This document shows positions 27,146-35,624 of a DNA stretch of 64,000 nt, in pieces (the stretch's first letter is position 1; the number at the start of each line of letters is the position of its first letter). Both the position numbers and the translations under genes were made by a program. This DNA is from JBJSXJ01 sp044235425 (GTDB lineage Bacteria > Planctomycetota > Planctomycetia > Pirellulales > Pirellulaceae): positions 248,001 through 312,000 of the forward strand of contig JBIIHW010000001.1 of the NCBI GenBank assembly GCA_044235425.1, given 5' to 3'. The notes under the pieces are model-generated. The model saw only the letters and a list, made by a program, of their open reading frames with translations. It had not been told where the DNA came from and made no database searches.

Positions 27146-29356
27146 ATGACACGATTGGTTGACCAAGCCGCCGCCGAACAACAACTTCTGCCCGGCGAAT
27201 CGCTGCTGGCCACCTGGTCGACCGACCTGGACGCGAGCCTTCGTTTTGAGCGTGAACAGATCCTGATCACGGATCAACGAATCTTGACGAGTCGCGGTCA
27301 GCCGCTCGCCTGGCAAGCCTGGCCGCTGACCGCTGACATGTCCTTAAACGCCGAAGAAAACGGTGGCTTGGGCACCTTGCAGCTGCGAGACCAGAACGGT
27401 CGCCTGGCGGTGTGGCGTTTTACGTCAGCGGAAAGTGCGGCCGTGCAGCGACTGCTGCGACAATTTCAGCAGGCGCTGCCGCAGACCGACGCCCACGAGC
27501 ACCATCAGGACCTGACCGGTGGAGTCTGTCCACAGTGCGGTGGCCTGCTGGATGCGGACGGCGAATGCCGCGCCTGCTCGCCGCTCTTGCAGCCCCCACC
27601 CTCGCAAGCCCTCTACCGACTTGGCCGCTTCGCTGCACCGCGCAAGTTCGGCATTGGTGGCGGATTCCTGCTGCTCCTGGCCAGCACCGCCGTGGGACTC
27701 ATCCCCCCCTACCTCATCGGTCCCTTCTATCAAAACGTCCTTGAGCCGCTCGAAAAGGACGCTCAGGTACCCACCTCGCTGGTCGTCTGGTATCTCTCGT
27801 GGTTATTCGGCGCAGCCGTGGTCGCCTGGCTGCTCGGCTGGCTTCGCAACTATGTGCTGTTCACCGTCAGTGAAGGAATCAGCGCAGATCTGCGAAACCA
27901 AACCTATTCCCATTTACAAAAACTGTCACTGGAGTTTTTTGGTGGCCAGCGGACAGGTGATTTAATTTCACGCGTCAGCAGTGACACGGATCGCATCTGC
28001 GGATTTCTTTCCGCCGATGCGCTCGACTTCATCACCGACGCACTGCTCATCGTCTTCACGGCCGCGATTTTGATCTGGATTAATCCGCTGTTGGCCGCCG
28101 TCACCCTGGCTCCGCTGATTCCAATCGCCTGGTGGGTGCAGCGTCTGCGTAACCGCCTGCGACATGGGTTCGCGCGTGGCACAACGGCCTGGAGTGACAT
28201 GGTAAGCGTGCTGGCCGATACGATTCCCGGCATTCGAGTCGTCAAGGCGTTCGCTCAAGAGGCGCGGGAAGTCCAGCGGTTCGAGCGTTCCAATCAACAA
28301 GTTCTGGAAGCCAACTACCGCGTCAATCGACTGTGGGCGTTTTTCGGTCCTCTGGTCGCTTTCCTGACCGAATGTGGCGGACTCATCATTTGGGCCTGCG
28401 GCGTCTGGATGATCACCCGCGGCGAAGTACGCGTGGATGTGCTGCTGCAATTCGTCGCCTACATCGGTCGCTTTTACACTCGCTTGGAATCGATGAGTCG
28501 GATTTTGGCATCGGTACAACGTGCCGGTGCCGCTGCTCATCGCATCTTCGAAATACTTGATCGAGTGCCGAGTGTGCCGGAGCCGCCGGAGCCGATCCAG
28601 CCGCAGCGGGTGCAAGGATCCATTGAGCTGCGCGATGTTCGCTTTAAGTACGGCAAGCGCGAAGTGATTCATGGTTTGAATCTGCGTATCGAGCCGGGTG
28701 AGATGATTGGACTCGTCGGTCCCAGTGGCGCTGGCAAGACGACGCTCGTGAACCTGGTCTGTCGCTTCTACGACGTGGGCGAAGGTGCAATTTTAGTCGA
28801 TGGACACGACATTCGCCGCTATCCAGTTGAAGCCTACCGGCGGAATATTGGCATCGTGCTGCAAGAGCCGTTTCTCTTCTACGGCACGATTGCCGAAAAC
28901 ATCGCCTATGGTCGCCCTCAGGCGTCGCGCGCTGACATCATCGCTGCCGCTCGTGCCGCTCACGCACACGAATTCATTCTGCGACTGCCCGATGGTTATG
29001 ACTCTCTTGTAGGTGAACGCGGCCAAGCACTCAGTGGTGGCGAACGGCAACGGATCTCGATTGCTCGCGCCCTACTGACCGATCCTCGCATCCTCATTCT
29101 CGACGAAGCTACCTCCTCACTCGACTCGGAAACCGAACGCGAAATCCAGGGTGCACTGGATACGCTCGTTAAGGGTCGCACTACGATTGCCATCGCGCAT
29201 CGACTGAGCACTCTGCGCCGCGCCAATCGACTCGTCGTACTCGAACGTGGTCATATTGTCGAAGTGGGTCAGCATCAGGAATTGCTGGCGGCTGGTGGCA
29301 CTTACGCTCGCCTGCACACCGCGCAGCTGCAACTCGCAACACAAATTGGAATCTAA
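27146..29356 (+). CDS. ABC exporter (fused permease-ATPase) with PH-like and zinc-ribbon N-terminus, cyanophycin-locus type
   Basis: The 736-residue protein has an unusual N-terminal extension. Residues 15-110 look like a bacterial PH-like beta domain (ITDQRILTSRGQ), and residues 128-144 form a C-x2-C...C-x2-C zinc ribbon (C128, C131, C141, C144). A type IV (exporter) membrane domain follows (about 165-470), with SADLRNQTYSHLQKLSLEFF. The ATPase has Walker A GPSGAGKTT near 525-533, signature LSGGERQRISIARALL, Walker B ILILDEATSSLDSE and the H-loop AIAHRLSTL. As I recall, NCBIfam names a related family cyanophycin metabolism-associated ABC transporter. DUF1854 follows two bases after the stop. 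The substrate is unknown. It is divergent from the two cyanophycin-synthetase-like genes. Confidence 0.88.
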   Translation: MTRLVDQAAAEQQLLPGESLLATWSTDLDASLRFEREQILITDQRILTSRGQPLAWQAWPLTADMSLNAEENGGLGTLQLRDQNGRLAVWRFTSAESAAVQRLLRQFQQALPQTDAHEHHQDLTGGVCPQCGGLLDADGECRACSPLLQPPPSQALYRLGRFAAPRKFGIGGGFLLLLASTAVGLIPPYLIGPFYQNVLEPLEKDAQVPTSLVVWYLSWLFGAAVVAWLLGWLRNYVLFTVSEGISADLRNQTYSHLQKLSLEFFGGQRTGDLISRVSSDTDRICGFLSADALDFITDALLIVFTAAILIWINPLLAAVTLAPLIPIAWWVQRLRNRLRHGFARGTTAWSDMVSVLADTIPGIRVVKAFAQEAREVQRFERSNQQVLEANYRVNRLWAFFGPLVAFLTECGGLIIWACGVWMITRGEVRVDVLLQFVAYIGRFYTRLESMSRILASVQRAGAAAHRIFEILDRVPSVPEPPEPIQPQRVQGSIELRDVRFKYGKREVIHGLNLRIEPGEMIGLVGPSGAGKTTLVNLVCRFYDVGEGAILVDGHDIRRYPVEAYRRNIGIVLQEPFLFYGTIAENIAYGRPQASRADIIAAARAAHAHEFILRLPDGYDSLVGERGQALSGGERQRISIARALLTDPRILILDEATSSLDSETEREIQGALDTLVKGRTTIAIAHRLSTLRRANRLVVLERGHIVEVGQHQELLAAGGTYARLHTAQLQLATQIGI

Positions 29357-29358
29357 CG

Positions 29359-29889
29359 ATGTCCACTGAATCCGCGACCACTCCCGCCTCCCCGACTCCC
29401 GCCGCTTTAGCCCAAGCCCCGCTGGCGCTGACACTGGCATTGGCACGCAACGTCTGGGGCGACCTGGTCTGGACAAGCCCTCAAGGTGAGACGCATGTTG
29501 GCGTGTCCGCGATTCGTATGTTTCCCATCAGCGACCCCAATCGCTGGATCGCACTTTGTGACCGACAGGGACACGAGCTCACCACGATTGACGACCTGAC
29601 AACGCTTCCCTCGTCCATTCGAACGTTGGTCGAAGAGGAACTCGGCCTGCGCGGGTTTATTCCCGTCATTCGTCGCGTTTACCACATTTCCAGTTTGTCA
29701 GAGCCTTGCGAATGGGATGTGGAAACCGATCGGGGACGCACTAGGTTTGTTCTGCGCAGCGAAGAGGATGTGCGGCGGCTAACTCCCCATCGTGCCATCA
29801 TCGTCGATGCCCGCGGCATCCGTTTCTTGCTCAGTGATGTCCGCGAGCTGGATCAGACCAGCCGCCGCTTTGTGGAATGGTACTTATAG
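29359..29889 (+). CDS. DUF1854 protein, cyanophycin-locus associated
   Basis: This 176-residue soluble protein has no signal peptide or helix. After a Thr/Pro/Ala-rich first 25 residues it shows the DUF1854 pattern: VSAIRMFPISDPNRWIALCD, LVEEELGLRGFIPVI, CEWDVETDRGRTRFVLRSEE and the C-terminal LSDVRELDQTSRRFVEWYL. DUF1854 proteins are recurrent neighbours of cphA genes in other bacteria, usually right after the ABC transporter, as here (two-base gap). No biochemical role is known to me. The gene overlaps the convergent methyltransferase gene by six bases at the 3' end. Confidence 0.87.
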   Translation: MSTESATTPASPTPAALAQAPLALTLALARNVWGDLVWTSPQGETHVGVSAIRMFPISDPNRWIALCDRQGHELTTIDDLTTLPSSIRTLVEEELGLRGFIPVIRRVYHISSLSEPCEWDVETDRGRTRFVLRSEEDVRRLTPHRAIIVDARGIRFLLSDVRELDQTSRRFVEWYL

Positions 29890-30735
29890 CCAACGCGACC
29901 AGCGCAAGAGGTAGCCGCAGTCGAGTGGCCGCCGCGCGCCATCCACCAGCGTCGCTCGATCCTCAGAGAACTCTCTTAAACCGCAGGCCTGTGCGGCCGT
30001 CGCCGCTTGAGTAACGAAGGGCCGCATCTCGCGCACCTCGTTATGCCCCGTCCACAAGACGCCCACCGCTCGGTCGCTAAGCAGCGCAAACACATTCGCG
30101 AGCAGCTCCGCCATGTCCTGGCAGAAGTTCCAGGACTGGCCCTGGGGTCCATGTCCATACGACGGGGGATCGAGCAGGATGACTTCATAGCGATTGCCGC
30201 GTCGAAGCTCGCGCTGCACGAATTTTCTGGCATCTTCGTGCAGCCAGCGAATGGGAGCAGCGGCCAAGCGATTCCGACGCGCGTTTTCGCGCGCCCATTC
30301 CAGCGTGGGGCGCGAGGCGTCCACGTGGACTACTGCGCCGCCCGCTTGAGCCAGCGCCAGGGTACTCGCGCCGGTGTACGCAAACAGGTTGAGGCAGCGC
30401 ATGGCGGACGAAGAATCACCCCGCACCAAGTTTCGTAACCAGTACCAATTCGACTCTTGCTCGGGAAAAATCCCTAAGTGACCAAAGGGCGTGGGCCGCA
30501 GCTGAAATTCCAAATCCGCCAACTCGATCTGCCAATCACTCGAACCAGCCTGTCGCTCTACCCACCCCTGACGCGGCTGTCGATCAAAGCTTAAGTCGGC
30601 AGCCTGCCATTTGCGCGCCGGCAGACAGGGCACAACCTCGTTCGCCGCCGGACATGGACGATCCACCAGTCGCTCGCCAAACTGCTCGAGCTTGCGACCA
30701 TGTCCAAAATCAAGCAACTGGTAACCGCGATTCAT
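29884..30735 (-). CDS. Class I SAM-dependent methyltransferase, RlmI/RlmK-like
   Basis: The 283-residue protein has a Rossmann methyltransferase core: motif I LNLFAYTGASTLALAQAG, motif II VVHVDASRPTLEWARENA, and motif IV LLDPPSYGHG, the DPPxYG form seen in rRNA methyltransferases of the RlmI/RlmK type. An N-terminal PUA-like beta region is reduced. The likely substrate is a base in 23S rRNA, but position and base cannot be assigned. It starts three bases after the cobA-hemD stop codon and so is probably co-transcribed with it. Its 3' end overlaps the DUF1854 gene convergently. Confidence 0.85.
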   Translation of the reverse strand: MNRGYQLLDFGHGRKLEQFGERLVDRPCPAANEVVPCLPARKWQAADLSFDRQPRQGWVERQAGSSDWQIELADLEFQLRPTPFGHLGIFPEQESNWYWLRNLVRGDSSSAMRCLNLFAYTGASTLALAQAGGAVVHVDASRPTLEWARENARRNRLAAAPIRWLHEDARKFVQRELRRGNRYEVILLDPPSYGHGPQGQSWNFCQDMAELLANVFALLSDRAVGVLWTGHNEVREMRPFVTQAATAAQACGLREFSEDRATLVDGARRPLDCGYLLRWSRWL

Positions 30736-30738
30736 AGA

Positions 30739-32370
30739 CTAACGACTCAGGGACCGCACCAAGGCCTCAACCAGCCCCACATTGGTTTGCTCGAACGCCT
30801 CCGCCGCCGGCTCCAAGCCAAGTTCGCGCAATGTTTGCGACGTCACGGCACTCATGGAAATCAGCCGCGTGCGCTGAAGGGCATCCCCAAACAACTGGTG
30901 GAGCGCCCGCGCACTCGCCGAACTCGTCACCGTCGTTGCCTCCACCTCACCCACACTCAAGCGATGTGCGATGGATTCGTCCGGCCGCGTCACATCACGA
31001 CTCAGATAAACCGCCAATTGCTCGACTACCCCGCCCGCTGCCAACAGTGCATCGGCGAGCAGATCACGCCCGCGATTGGCGCGGATCAGCAAAAAGCGCT
31101 GCCCCGCTGCCCCTGGCACCAGCAGCTCCGCCAACCCCTCAGCACGGGAATCCTGGGGAGCGGCATCGGCCAGGAGGTGATATTCGCGGAGCGCGGCGGC
31201 AGTCCCAGCTCCCACCGCAATGATTCGTGCTCGGTGCAGTTGACGCACGTCCCGCCCCTGTGACAACAAACGCTCCAGAAAAAACTGCACGCCATTGCGA
31301 CTGGCAAACACCAAACAATCAAACTCCCCCAGCCGCTGGAGCACGCCATCCACCGCTTGCCAGTTCTCAGGCGGCAAAATCTCGATAGCTGGCTGAGTGA
31401 GCACTTCGGCACCTAGCTCGCGCAAGCGTTGGACGAGTTCACCGCTGGTCTGCAGCGGTCGAGTCACCAGAATTGTTCGGCCGAAGAGTGGTCGCCGCTG
31501 GAACCAAGCCAGCTGATCGGCACACCGGACGACCGCCCCCAGAATGACAATCACCGGAGGGCGCATTTTGGTCGCCGGAACCAGCTGATCGGTGAGCTGC
31601 GCAAGCGTGGTGATGACCAACTGCTGGTCGGGTAAACTGCAGCGACGAACGATCGCCGCCGGCGTATCGGGTGCCATGCCCGCCGACAATAATTCGCTCG
31701 TCCAGCGCGGCGCAGTCGTGACCCCCATGTAAAAAACCAGCGTGCCAGGAAATTTAGCCAACGAAGCGAAGTCGAGCGACGAACCGGTTTTGTCGTCGTC
31801 CTCGTGGCCTGTGACAAACGCTACCGCCGATGCCACTTCGCGATGCGTCAGCGGAATACCGGCATAACTGCTGGCGGCAATCGCCGCCGTCACGCCCGGT
31901 ACGATTTCAAACGGAATCCCGGCCTCCACTAAACAAGCGGTCTCTTCCACGATACGGCCAAATATGACCGGATCACCGCCCTTCAATCGCACCACCAAGC
32001 GGCCCATGCGCGCCTGCTTCACCATCTGAGCGTTAATTTCTTCCTGCGACCAAAGCACCGTCCGACCGTGTTTTCCCAGACAAAACAAAGTCGCCCGGGG
32101 ACTCACATGTTCCAACAGTCCCGGATTCACGAGGTAGTCGTAGAAGACCACCTCGGCCAGCCGCAACACTTCCAGTCCCCGAGCGGTGATCAACCCCGGA
32201 TCACCCGGTCCAGCGCCAACCAAATAGACAAATCCTGGACCTGCCGGCTGCACTTCAATCGCCGACGACGGATCAGCCGTTGAAAGCGGAGGATCTGGCC
32301 GTGCAGGATTTCGTTGACCCGCCTCCCGGCTCGCAGTGGAACGACTCGGCAAATTCATCCGCTCACTCAT
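30739..32370 (-). CDS. cobA-hemD: Fused uroporphyrinogen-III C-methyltransferase / uroporphyrinogen-III synthase
   Basis: The 543-residue protein carries two tetrapyrrole enzymes. The N-terminal part (about 45-285) is SUMT: FVYLVGAGPGDPGLITARG, YDYLVNPGLLEH, VVRLKGGDPVIFGR and GIPLTHREVASAV. It methylates uroporphyrinogen III at C2 and C7 toward siroheme or cobalamin. The C-terminal part (about 295-540) is HemD-like (LVTRPLQTSGELVQRLRELG, VFASRNGVQFFLE, ATTVTSSASARAL). It cyclises hydroxymethylbilane to uroporphyrinogen III. The frame opens at 32532, but the ATG at 32370 avoids a long basic extension. About 40 residues of linker precede the SUMT domain, so a slightly later start (Met-4) is possible. 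The fusion is known in several phyla. Confidence 0.93.
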   Translation of the reverse strand: MSERMNLPSRSTASREAGQRNPARPDPPLSTADPSSAIEVQPAGPGFVYLVGAGPGDPGLITARGLEVLRLAEVVFYDYLVNPGLLEHVSPRATLFCLGKHGRTVLWSQEEINAQMVKQARMGRLVVRLKGGDPVIFGRIVEETACLVEAGIPFEIVPGVTAAIAASSYAGIPLTHREVASAVAFVTGHEDDDKTGSSLDFASLAKFPGTLVFYMGVTTAPRWTSELLSAGMAPDTPAAIVRRCSLPDQQLVITTLAQLTDQLVPATKMRPPVIVILGAVVRCADQLAWFQRRPLFGRTILVTRPLQTSGELVQRLRELGAEVLTQPAIEILPPENWQAVDGVLQRLGEFDCLVFASRNGVQFFLERLLSQGRDVRQLHRARIIAVGAGTAAALREYHLLADAAPQDSRAEGLAELLVPGAAGQRFLLIRANRGRDLLADALLAAGGVVEQLAVYLSRDVTRPDESIAHRLSVGEVEATTVTSSASARALHQLFGDALQRTRLISMSAVTSQTLRELGLEPAAEAFEQTNVGLVEALVRSLSR

Positions 32371-32496
32371 GACGTTCGACCACCCACTCGACAAACACCT
32401 TGCCCCACTCGATCGGAACCAATCATCCTCGGTATGATCCGAAACGTTTACTATCGCACGGTGACGACGTTCTTGGCTACGGGGTTGACGCCGCAC

Positions 32497-33933
32497 ATGA
32501 CCGATTCGATGAACCACTCGGCCTCTCGGCAAATTCCCCTGTCACTATCCGAGCGTCAGCGTTTACAGCGGCTCTGGGAAGAAGCCCGAGCGGCGATGAA
32601 GGCGGGCCCAGTCCATTCTCCGCACGCGCACCGCCTGCTGGTGGAATGCGTTGTGACCGATCCCGCTAGTCCACTGTACGTGGAAACCCTGATCCTCAAT
32701 CTGCAGCAGTGGCGTGGAGAGGCCGGGGCCTGGCAGCGCTGGACGCGCTGGCTGCGCCCCGCCAATCTCCAGCTCGCCTGGCGCGCGCAGCACTGGAGCG
32801 AGATTCTGCAGCGCGGTCCCGATCTGCTCGCACAAGACCCCGGCGACCTGCGCGTCCTATTGCCGCTCATCGATGCCTGCCAGCAGACGGAATGCCGCGA
32901 GTCGGCTTGGCGCTACCTGGAACTGGCCACCACCCTGCACCCCAGGCAGCCTGAAGTACGTCGTCGTGCCGCCCGGTTGCTCCTCCTGCTGGCTCGCTTC
33001 GCGGAAGCCCGGCTGCACTGGCAAGCGGTGGTGGAACTGGCCCCGGCCGATCAGCTCGCACGACAGTTCCTCGCCTGCCTCCCAGAGGCCGAACAGCCCG
33101 CCGGCAGCGGTGCCGGCAGCGGTGCCGGCACTAGCGCCACTAGCACTAGCACTAGCACTGGCACTGGCACTAGCACTGGCACTGGCACTGGCGGCAGCGG
33201 TGCCGGGAACTCAGGTGGTACAGCCGCAGGTGCCGATCGTCGTGACGAACTTCCTGCATCGAGGTCGGCAGGGGAGCCAGTTGGCCGATCTGGTCTCGAG
33301 GCTCACGAGCGGGCTGAAAAGTCGCTGCTCGAACAGCACCGCCGTCAAATCGAGATCGCGCGACAAATCGTGGCCGTCGAGCCGACGGAACCGCTTTGGC
33401 AGCGGCTGGTCGAACAGCTCCAGAGCAGTTACGAGCGGGTGGAAATCGAGGTGCTGGCGGCCAGTTGCCGCCGCTTACCCACCGCCGTTGACGTGCGTTA
33501 TGAACTAGCCCAACGACTTCGCCGCCAAGGGAACCTGCCCGAAGCTCAGCGATACCTGCAGGAAGTGGTGGATTTGGCAGCGCCGGACCAGTGGAATTGG
33601 CGACTTGCCGCACTTGGCGATCTCGGCGAATGTCGCCAACGATTACGCCAGTTTTCCACGGCGATGGAGGCTTATCGGCAGGCGCTCCGGTGCGGGGTCG
33701 ACGCCACGGGGAAGTCCGCCGCGGCGCCGTCTGTCGCCGGAGCAGGCCCTGATGTGGGGGAGGAGCGTTGCCGAGTGCTGCGGCGTGCCGCCGTGCTAGC
33801 CGAAGCTCTGGGATTCGCCCCCGAGGCGATTTGCTACCTGCGAGAACTGGTGCACCGGTCGCCGGCCGATCAAGAGTCGGCTGGACGGCTGGACAAACTG
33901 CTGCAAATTGACGATAACAGTCAGTCCGATTAG
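32497..33933 (+). CDS. Tetratricopeptide-repeat protein with low-complexity linker
   Basis: This is a helical-repeat protein of about 478 residues. Residues 1-195 and 290-475 have TPR character (ALREL-, ARLHWQAVVELAPADQLAR, AYRQALRC, YLRELVHRSPADQESA). They are separated by a Gly/Ser/Thr-rich linker encoded by a repeated DNA tract. No signal peptide is apparent, so it is probably a cytosolic scaffold. The start is uncertain: ATGs at 32434, 32497 and 32509 are all possible and none has a strong ribosome site. I prefer 32497 because the conserved helices begin soon after. It is divergent from cobA-hemD and precedes rpsT by 50 bp. Confidence 0.75.
   Translation: MTDSMNHSASRQIPLSLSERQRLQRLWEEARAAMKAGPVHSPHAHRLLVECVVTDPASPLYVETLILNLQQWRGEAGAWQRWTRWLRPANLQLAWRAQHWSEILQRGPDLLAQDPGDLRVLLPLIDACQQTECRESAWRYLELATTLHPRQPEVRRRAARLLLLLARFAEARLHWQAVVELAPADQLARQFLACLPEAEQPAGSGAGSGAGTSATSTSTSTGTGTSTGTGTGGSGAGNSGGTAAGADRRDELPASRSAGEPVGRSGLEAHERAEKSLLEQHRRQIEIARQIVAVEPTEPLWQRLVEQLQSSYERVEIEVLAASCRRLPTAVDVRYELAQRLRRQGNLPEAQRYLQEVVDLAAPDQWNWRLAALGDLGECRQRLRQFSTAMEAYRQALRCGVDATGKSAAAPSVAGAGPDVGEERCRVLRRAAVLAEALGFAPEAICYLRELVHRSPADQESAGRLDKLLQIDDNSQSD
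33101..33212. repeat. Short-unit repeats (GGTGCCGGCAGC and ACTGGC/ACTAGC) inside a TPR gene
   Basis: Repeats of GGCAGCGGTGCC are followed by about a dozen six-base units alternating ACTAGC and ACTGGC, then another GGCAGCGGTGCC. They encode a Gly-Ser-Ala and Thr-Ser/Thr-Gly linker. All units are multiples of three, so slippage would keep frame. Confidence 0.9.
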
Positions 33934-33983
33934 TCGTACCACGTATCACCCATTCACTCACAGGCAAGCGGAAGTCAGGAAAA

Positions 33984-34253
33984 ATGCCCCACTCCAAGAG
34001 CGCCAAGAAACGCCACAAGCAAAGCGAAGCCAATCGTGCTGTCAATCGTTCCACTCGGTCGATGCTCAAGACCCTCGGAAAGAAAGTGCGTGAATCGCTG
34101 AAGACCGGTAACGTGGCGGCCGCTGAGGAGCAGTTGAAAGTGACCGCTGCGCGACTGGACCGAGCGGCCAGCAAGGGCGTCATTCATCGCAATACTGCCG
34201 CTCGCACCAAATCGCGCCTGCAGCATGCGATCAAGTCTGCCAAGGGTAAGTAA
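33984..34253 (+). CDS. rpsT: 30S ribosomal protein S20
   Basis: This 89-residue basic protein binds 16S rRNA in the body of the small subunit. The sequence is a clear S20: MPHSKSAKKRHKQSEANR at the N-terminus, SMLKTLGKKVRE, and KGVIHRNTAARTKSRLQ near the C-terminus, with the helical-hairpin layout. ATG 33984 has AGGA directly upstream. It sits alone on the plus strand after the TPR gene; no other ribosomal protein gene is nearby, as is usual for rpsT. Confidence 0.97.
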   Translation: MPHSKSAKKRHKQSEANRAVNRSTRSMLKTLGKKVRESLKTGNVAAAEEQLKVTAARLDRAASKGVIHRNTAARTKSRLQHAIKSAKGK

Positions 34254-34394
34254 GGCCCCGCTTGCTTAGCTAGCGATTTCCGGCGTGCTCATCGCATTTC
34301 AGTCGGCGATGCACGCCCGCTTCTGTTCGCGACACAGGAACCGTCTCACACCGCGACGATCAGGCGTGGCACCCGTTCGCCATCATTACCGCCG

Positions 34395-34471
34395 CTGTCC
34401 CAGCTACCGCCGTCTGTCCCAGCTACCGCCGTGTGTCAACGCTACCGCTGTCGGCCAAAGCTACCGCTGGT
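34395..34471. repeat. Four 19-20-bp tandem units, the last including a stop codon of the neighbouring gene
   Basis: CTGTCCCAGCTACCGCCGT repeats exactly at 34395-34413 and 34414-34432. Degenerate copies follow at 34433-34451 and about 34452-34471. The last copy contains the end of the minus-strand prenyltransferase-fold gene (its stop codon is at 34461-34463), so the 3' flank appears built from duplications of the gene end. Confidence 0.75.
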
Positions 34472-35519
34472 AGATCGGCAGGAACGCTTTATCCAGCTGC
34501 ATCATGATCAAGTTGCAGGCCGAGACGTAGATATCGCCGACATTCGACGACTTCCAAGCGCCATCGTCCGACTGTTCACTGATGATCTTGTTGTACAGTT
34601 TATCGCGGAACGGCTCCCACTCCTTCGCTCCCTGACGGTACACGACCTGCGAATAGTAGAGGTACGTGTAATGCCAGTGTCCAAACGAGCCGCTGGCATC
34701 GTTGAGGTTACTCAGAGTCTGTTTGCAGTACTTCATCATGTCCGGCACATGCTTACTCTCATAGTCGCCGGCGTTGTAGAGTGAGGCGAGCGAGGCGGCG
34801 GTGATCGCGGGGCGCGAGCTGCCGCGATTCCGAGAACTGTACGAGATTCCGCCGTCGCTGTTCTTGCACTGATAGATGTACTCTTTTGCCTTTTCGATCA
34901 CTTCGGCCGGAACCGGAATGCCGGCATTGCGGCACCCACGCAATCCTTGCACCTGTGTGATCGTGGTCGAACCTTCATCAAAGTTCGCTCCATCCTTGGC
35001 ACTTACATAGCCCCAGCCGCCCGACGGCGTCTGCGCCTGGGCGCTGAATTTCACCGCCTTATTCAGCAGTTCAATTAACTCCTTGCGTCGCTCCTCATCT
35101 TCTTCCTCGCCCAAGACCTGAGACAGGAAGAGCATGCTGAATCCGTGACCGTAGGTGTATTGCTGGTCGAGCTGCGGGTCGCCGATGAGACCGTTCCCGC
35201 GCACTTTGGTGGTCAGGTAATCAACCGCTCGACGAATATTCTTCGCGTACGGGCCTTGCGTGGTGGTAGAACCCGAGCAGATGAGTGCGGTGCCGCCGAG
35301 AGCGGTCATGGCAGTGGGATAGTTGGCGGCAGTCCAGTGACCAACATTCGACTGCGTCCGCGCCACCCATTTCAAGCCGCGTTCAATCGACTGCTCCCAT
35401 TTGGGGTCGCGTTTGGCAGCTCGCGCGATCGAGCTGAGCGGGCTGCTGGCGATGGCGGCCAAGCCGGCCCCCGTCGCGATGCCTCGTAACGCCGTTCGAC
35501 GATCCATGTCTCTTGTCAT
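34461..35519 (-). CDS. Tat-exported prenyltransferase/squalene-oxidase-repeat protein
   Basis: The 352-residue protein starts at ATG 35519 with AAAGGGGG upstream. A twin-arginine signal (MDRRTALRGIATGAGLAAIA) is followed by a helical toroid of prenyltransferase/squalene-cyclase repeats: GLKWVARTQSNVGHW, AVDYLTTKVRGNGLIGD, PSGGWGYVSAKDG and NSDGGISYSSRNRG. The QW-like Gly-Trp repeats are evident, but the DxDD acid motif of squalene-hopene cyclase is not seen. A terpene-cyclase activity should therefore not be assumed. Exported proteins of this kind are frequent in planctomycetes and of unknown function. Frames extending to 35612 are not supported by the signal peptide position. Confidence 0.88.
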   Translation of the reverse strand: MTRDMDRRTALRGIATGAGLAAIASSPLSSIARAAKRDPKWEQSIERGLKWVARTQSNVGHWTAANYPTAMTALGGTALICSGSTTTQGPYAKNIRRAVDYLTTKVRGNGLIGDPQLDQQYTYGHGFSMLFLSQVLGEEEDEERRKELIELLNKAVKFSAQAQTPSGGWGYVSAKDGANFDEGSTTITQVQGLRGCRNAGIPVPAEVIEKAKEYIYQCKNSDGGISYSSRNRGSSRPAITAASLASLYNAGDYESKHVPDMMKYCKQTLSNLNDASGSFGHWHYTYLYYSQVVYRQGAKEWEPFRDKLYNKIISEQSDDGAWKSSNVGDIYVSACNLIMMQLDKAFLPIYQR

Positions 35520-35624
35520 GGCGACCCCCTTTGCAAAACACGCCCGCACCGATGAGTTACTTCGCCTTGTCAGTATAACCAAACGGGAGTCTCGACAAGC
35601 GCCGGACGTCAAAATCGCTCGATT

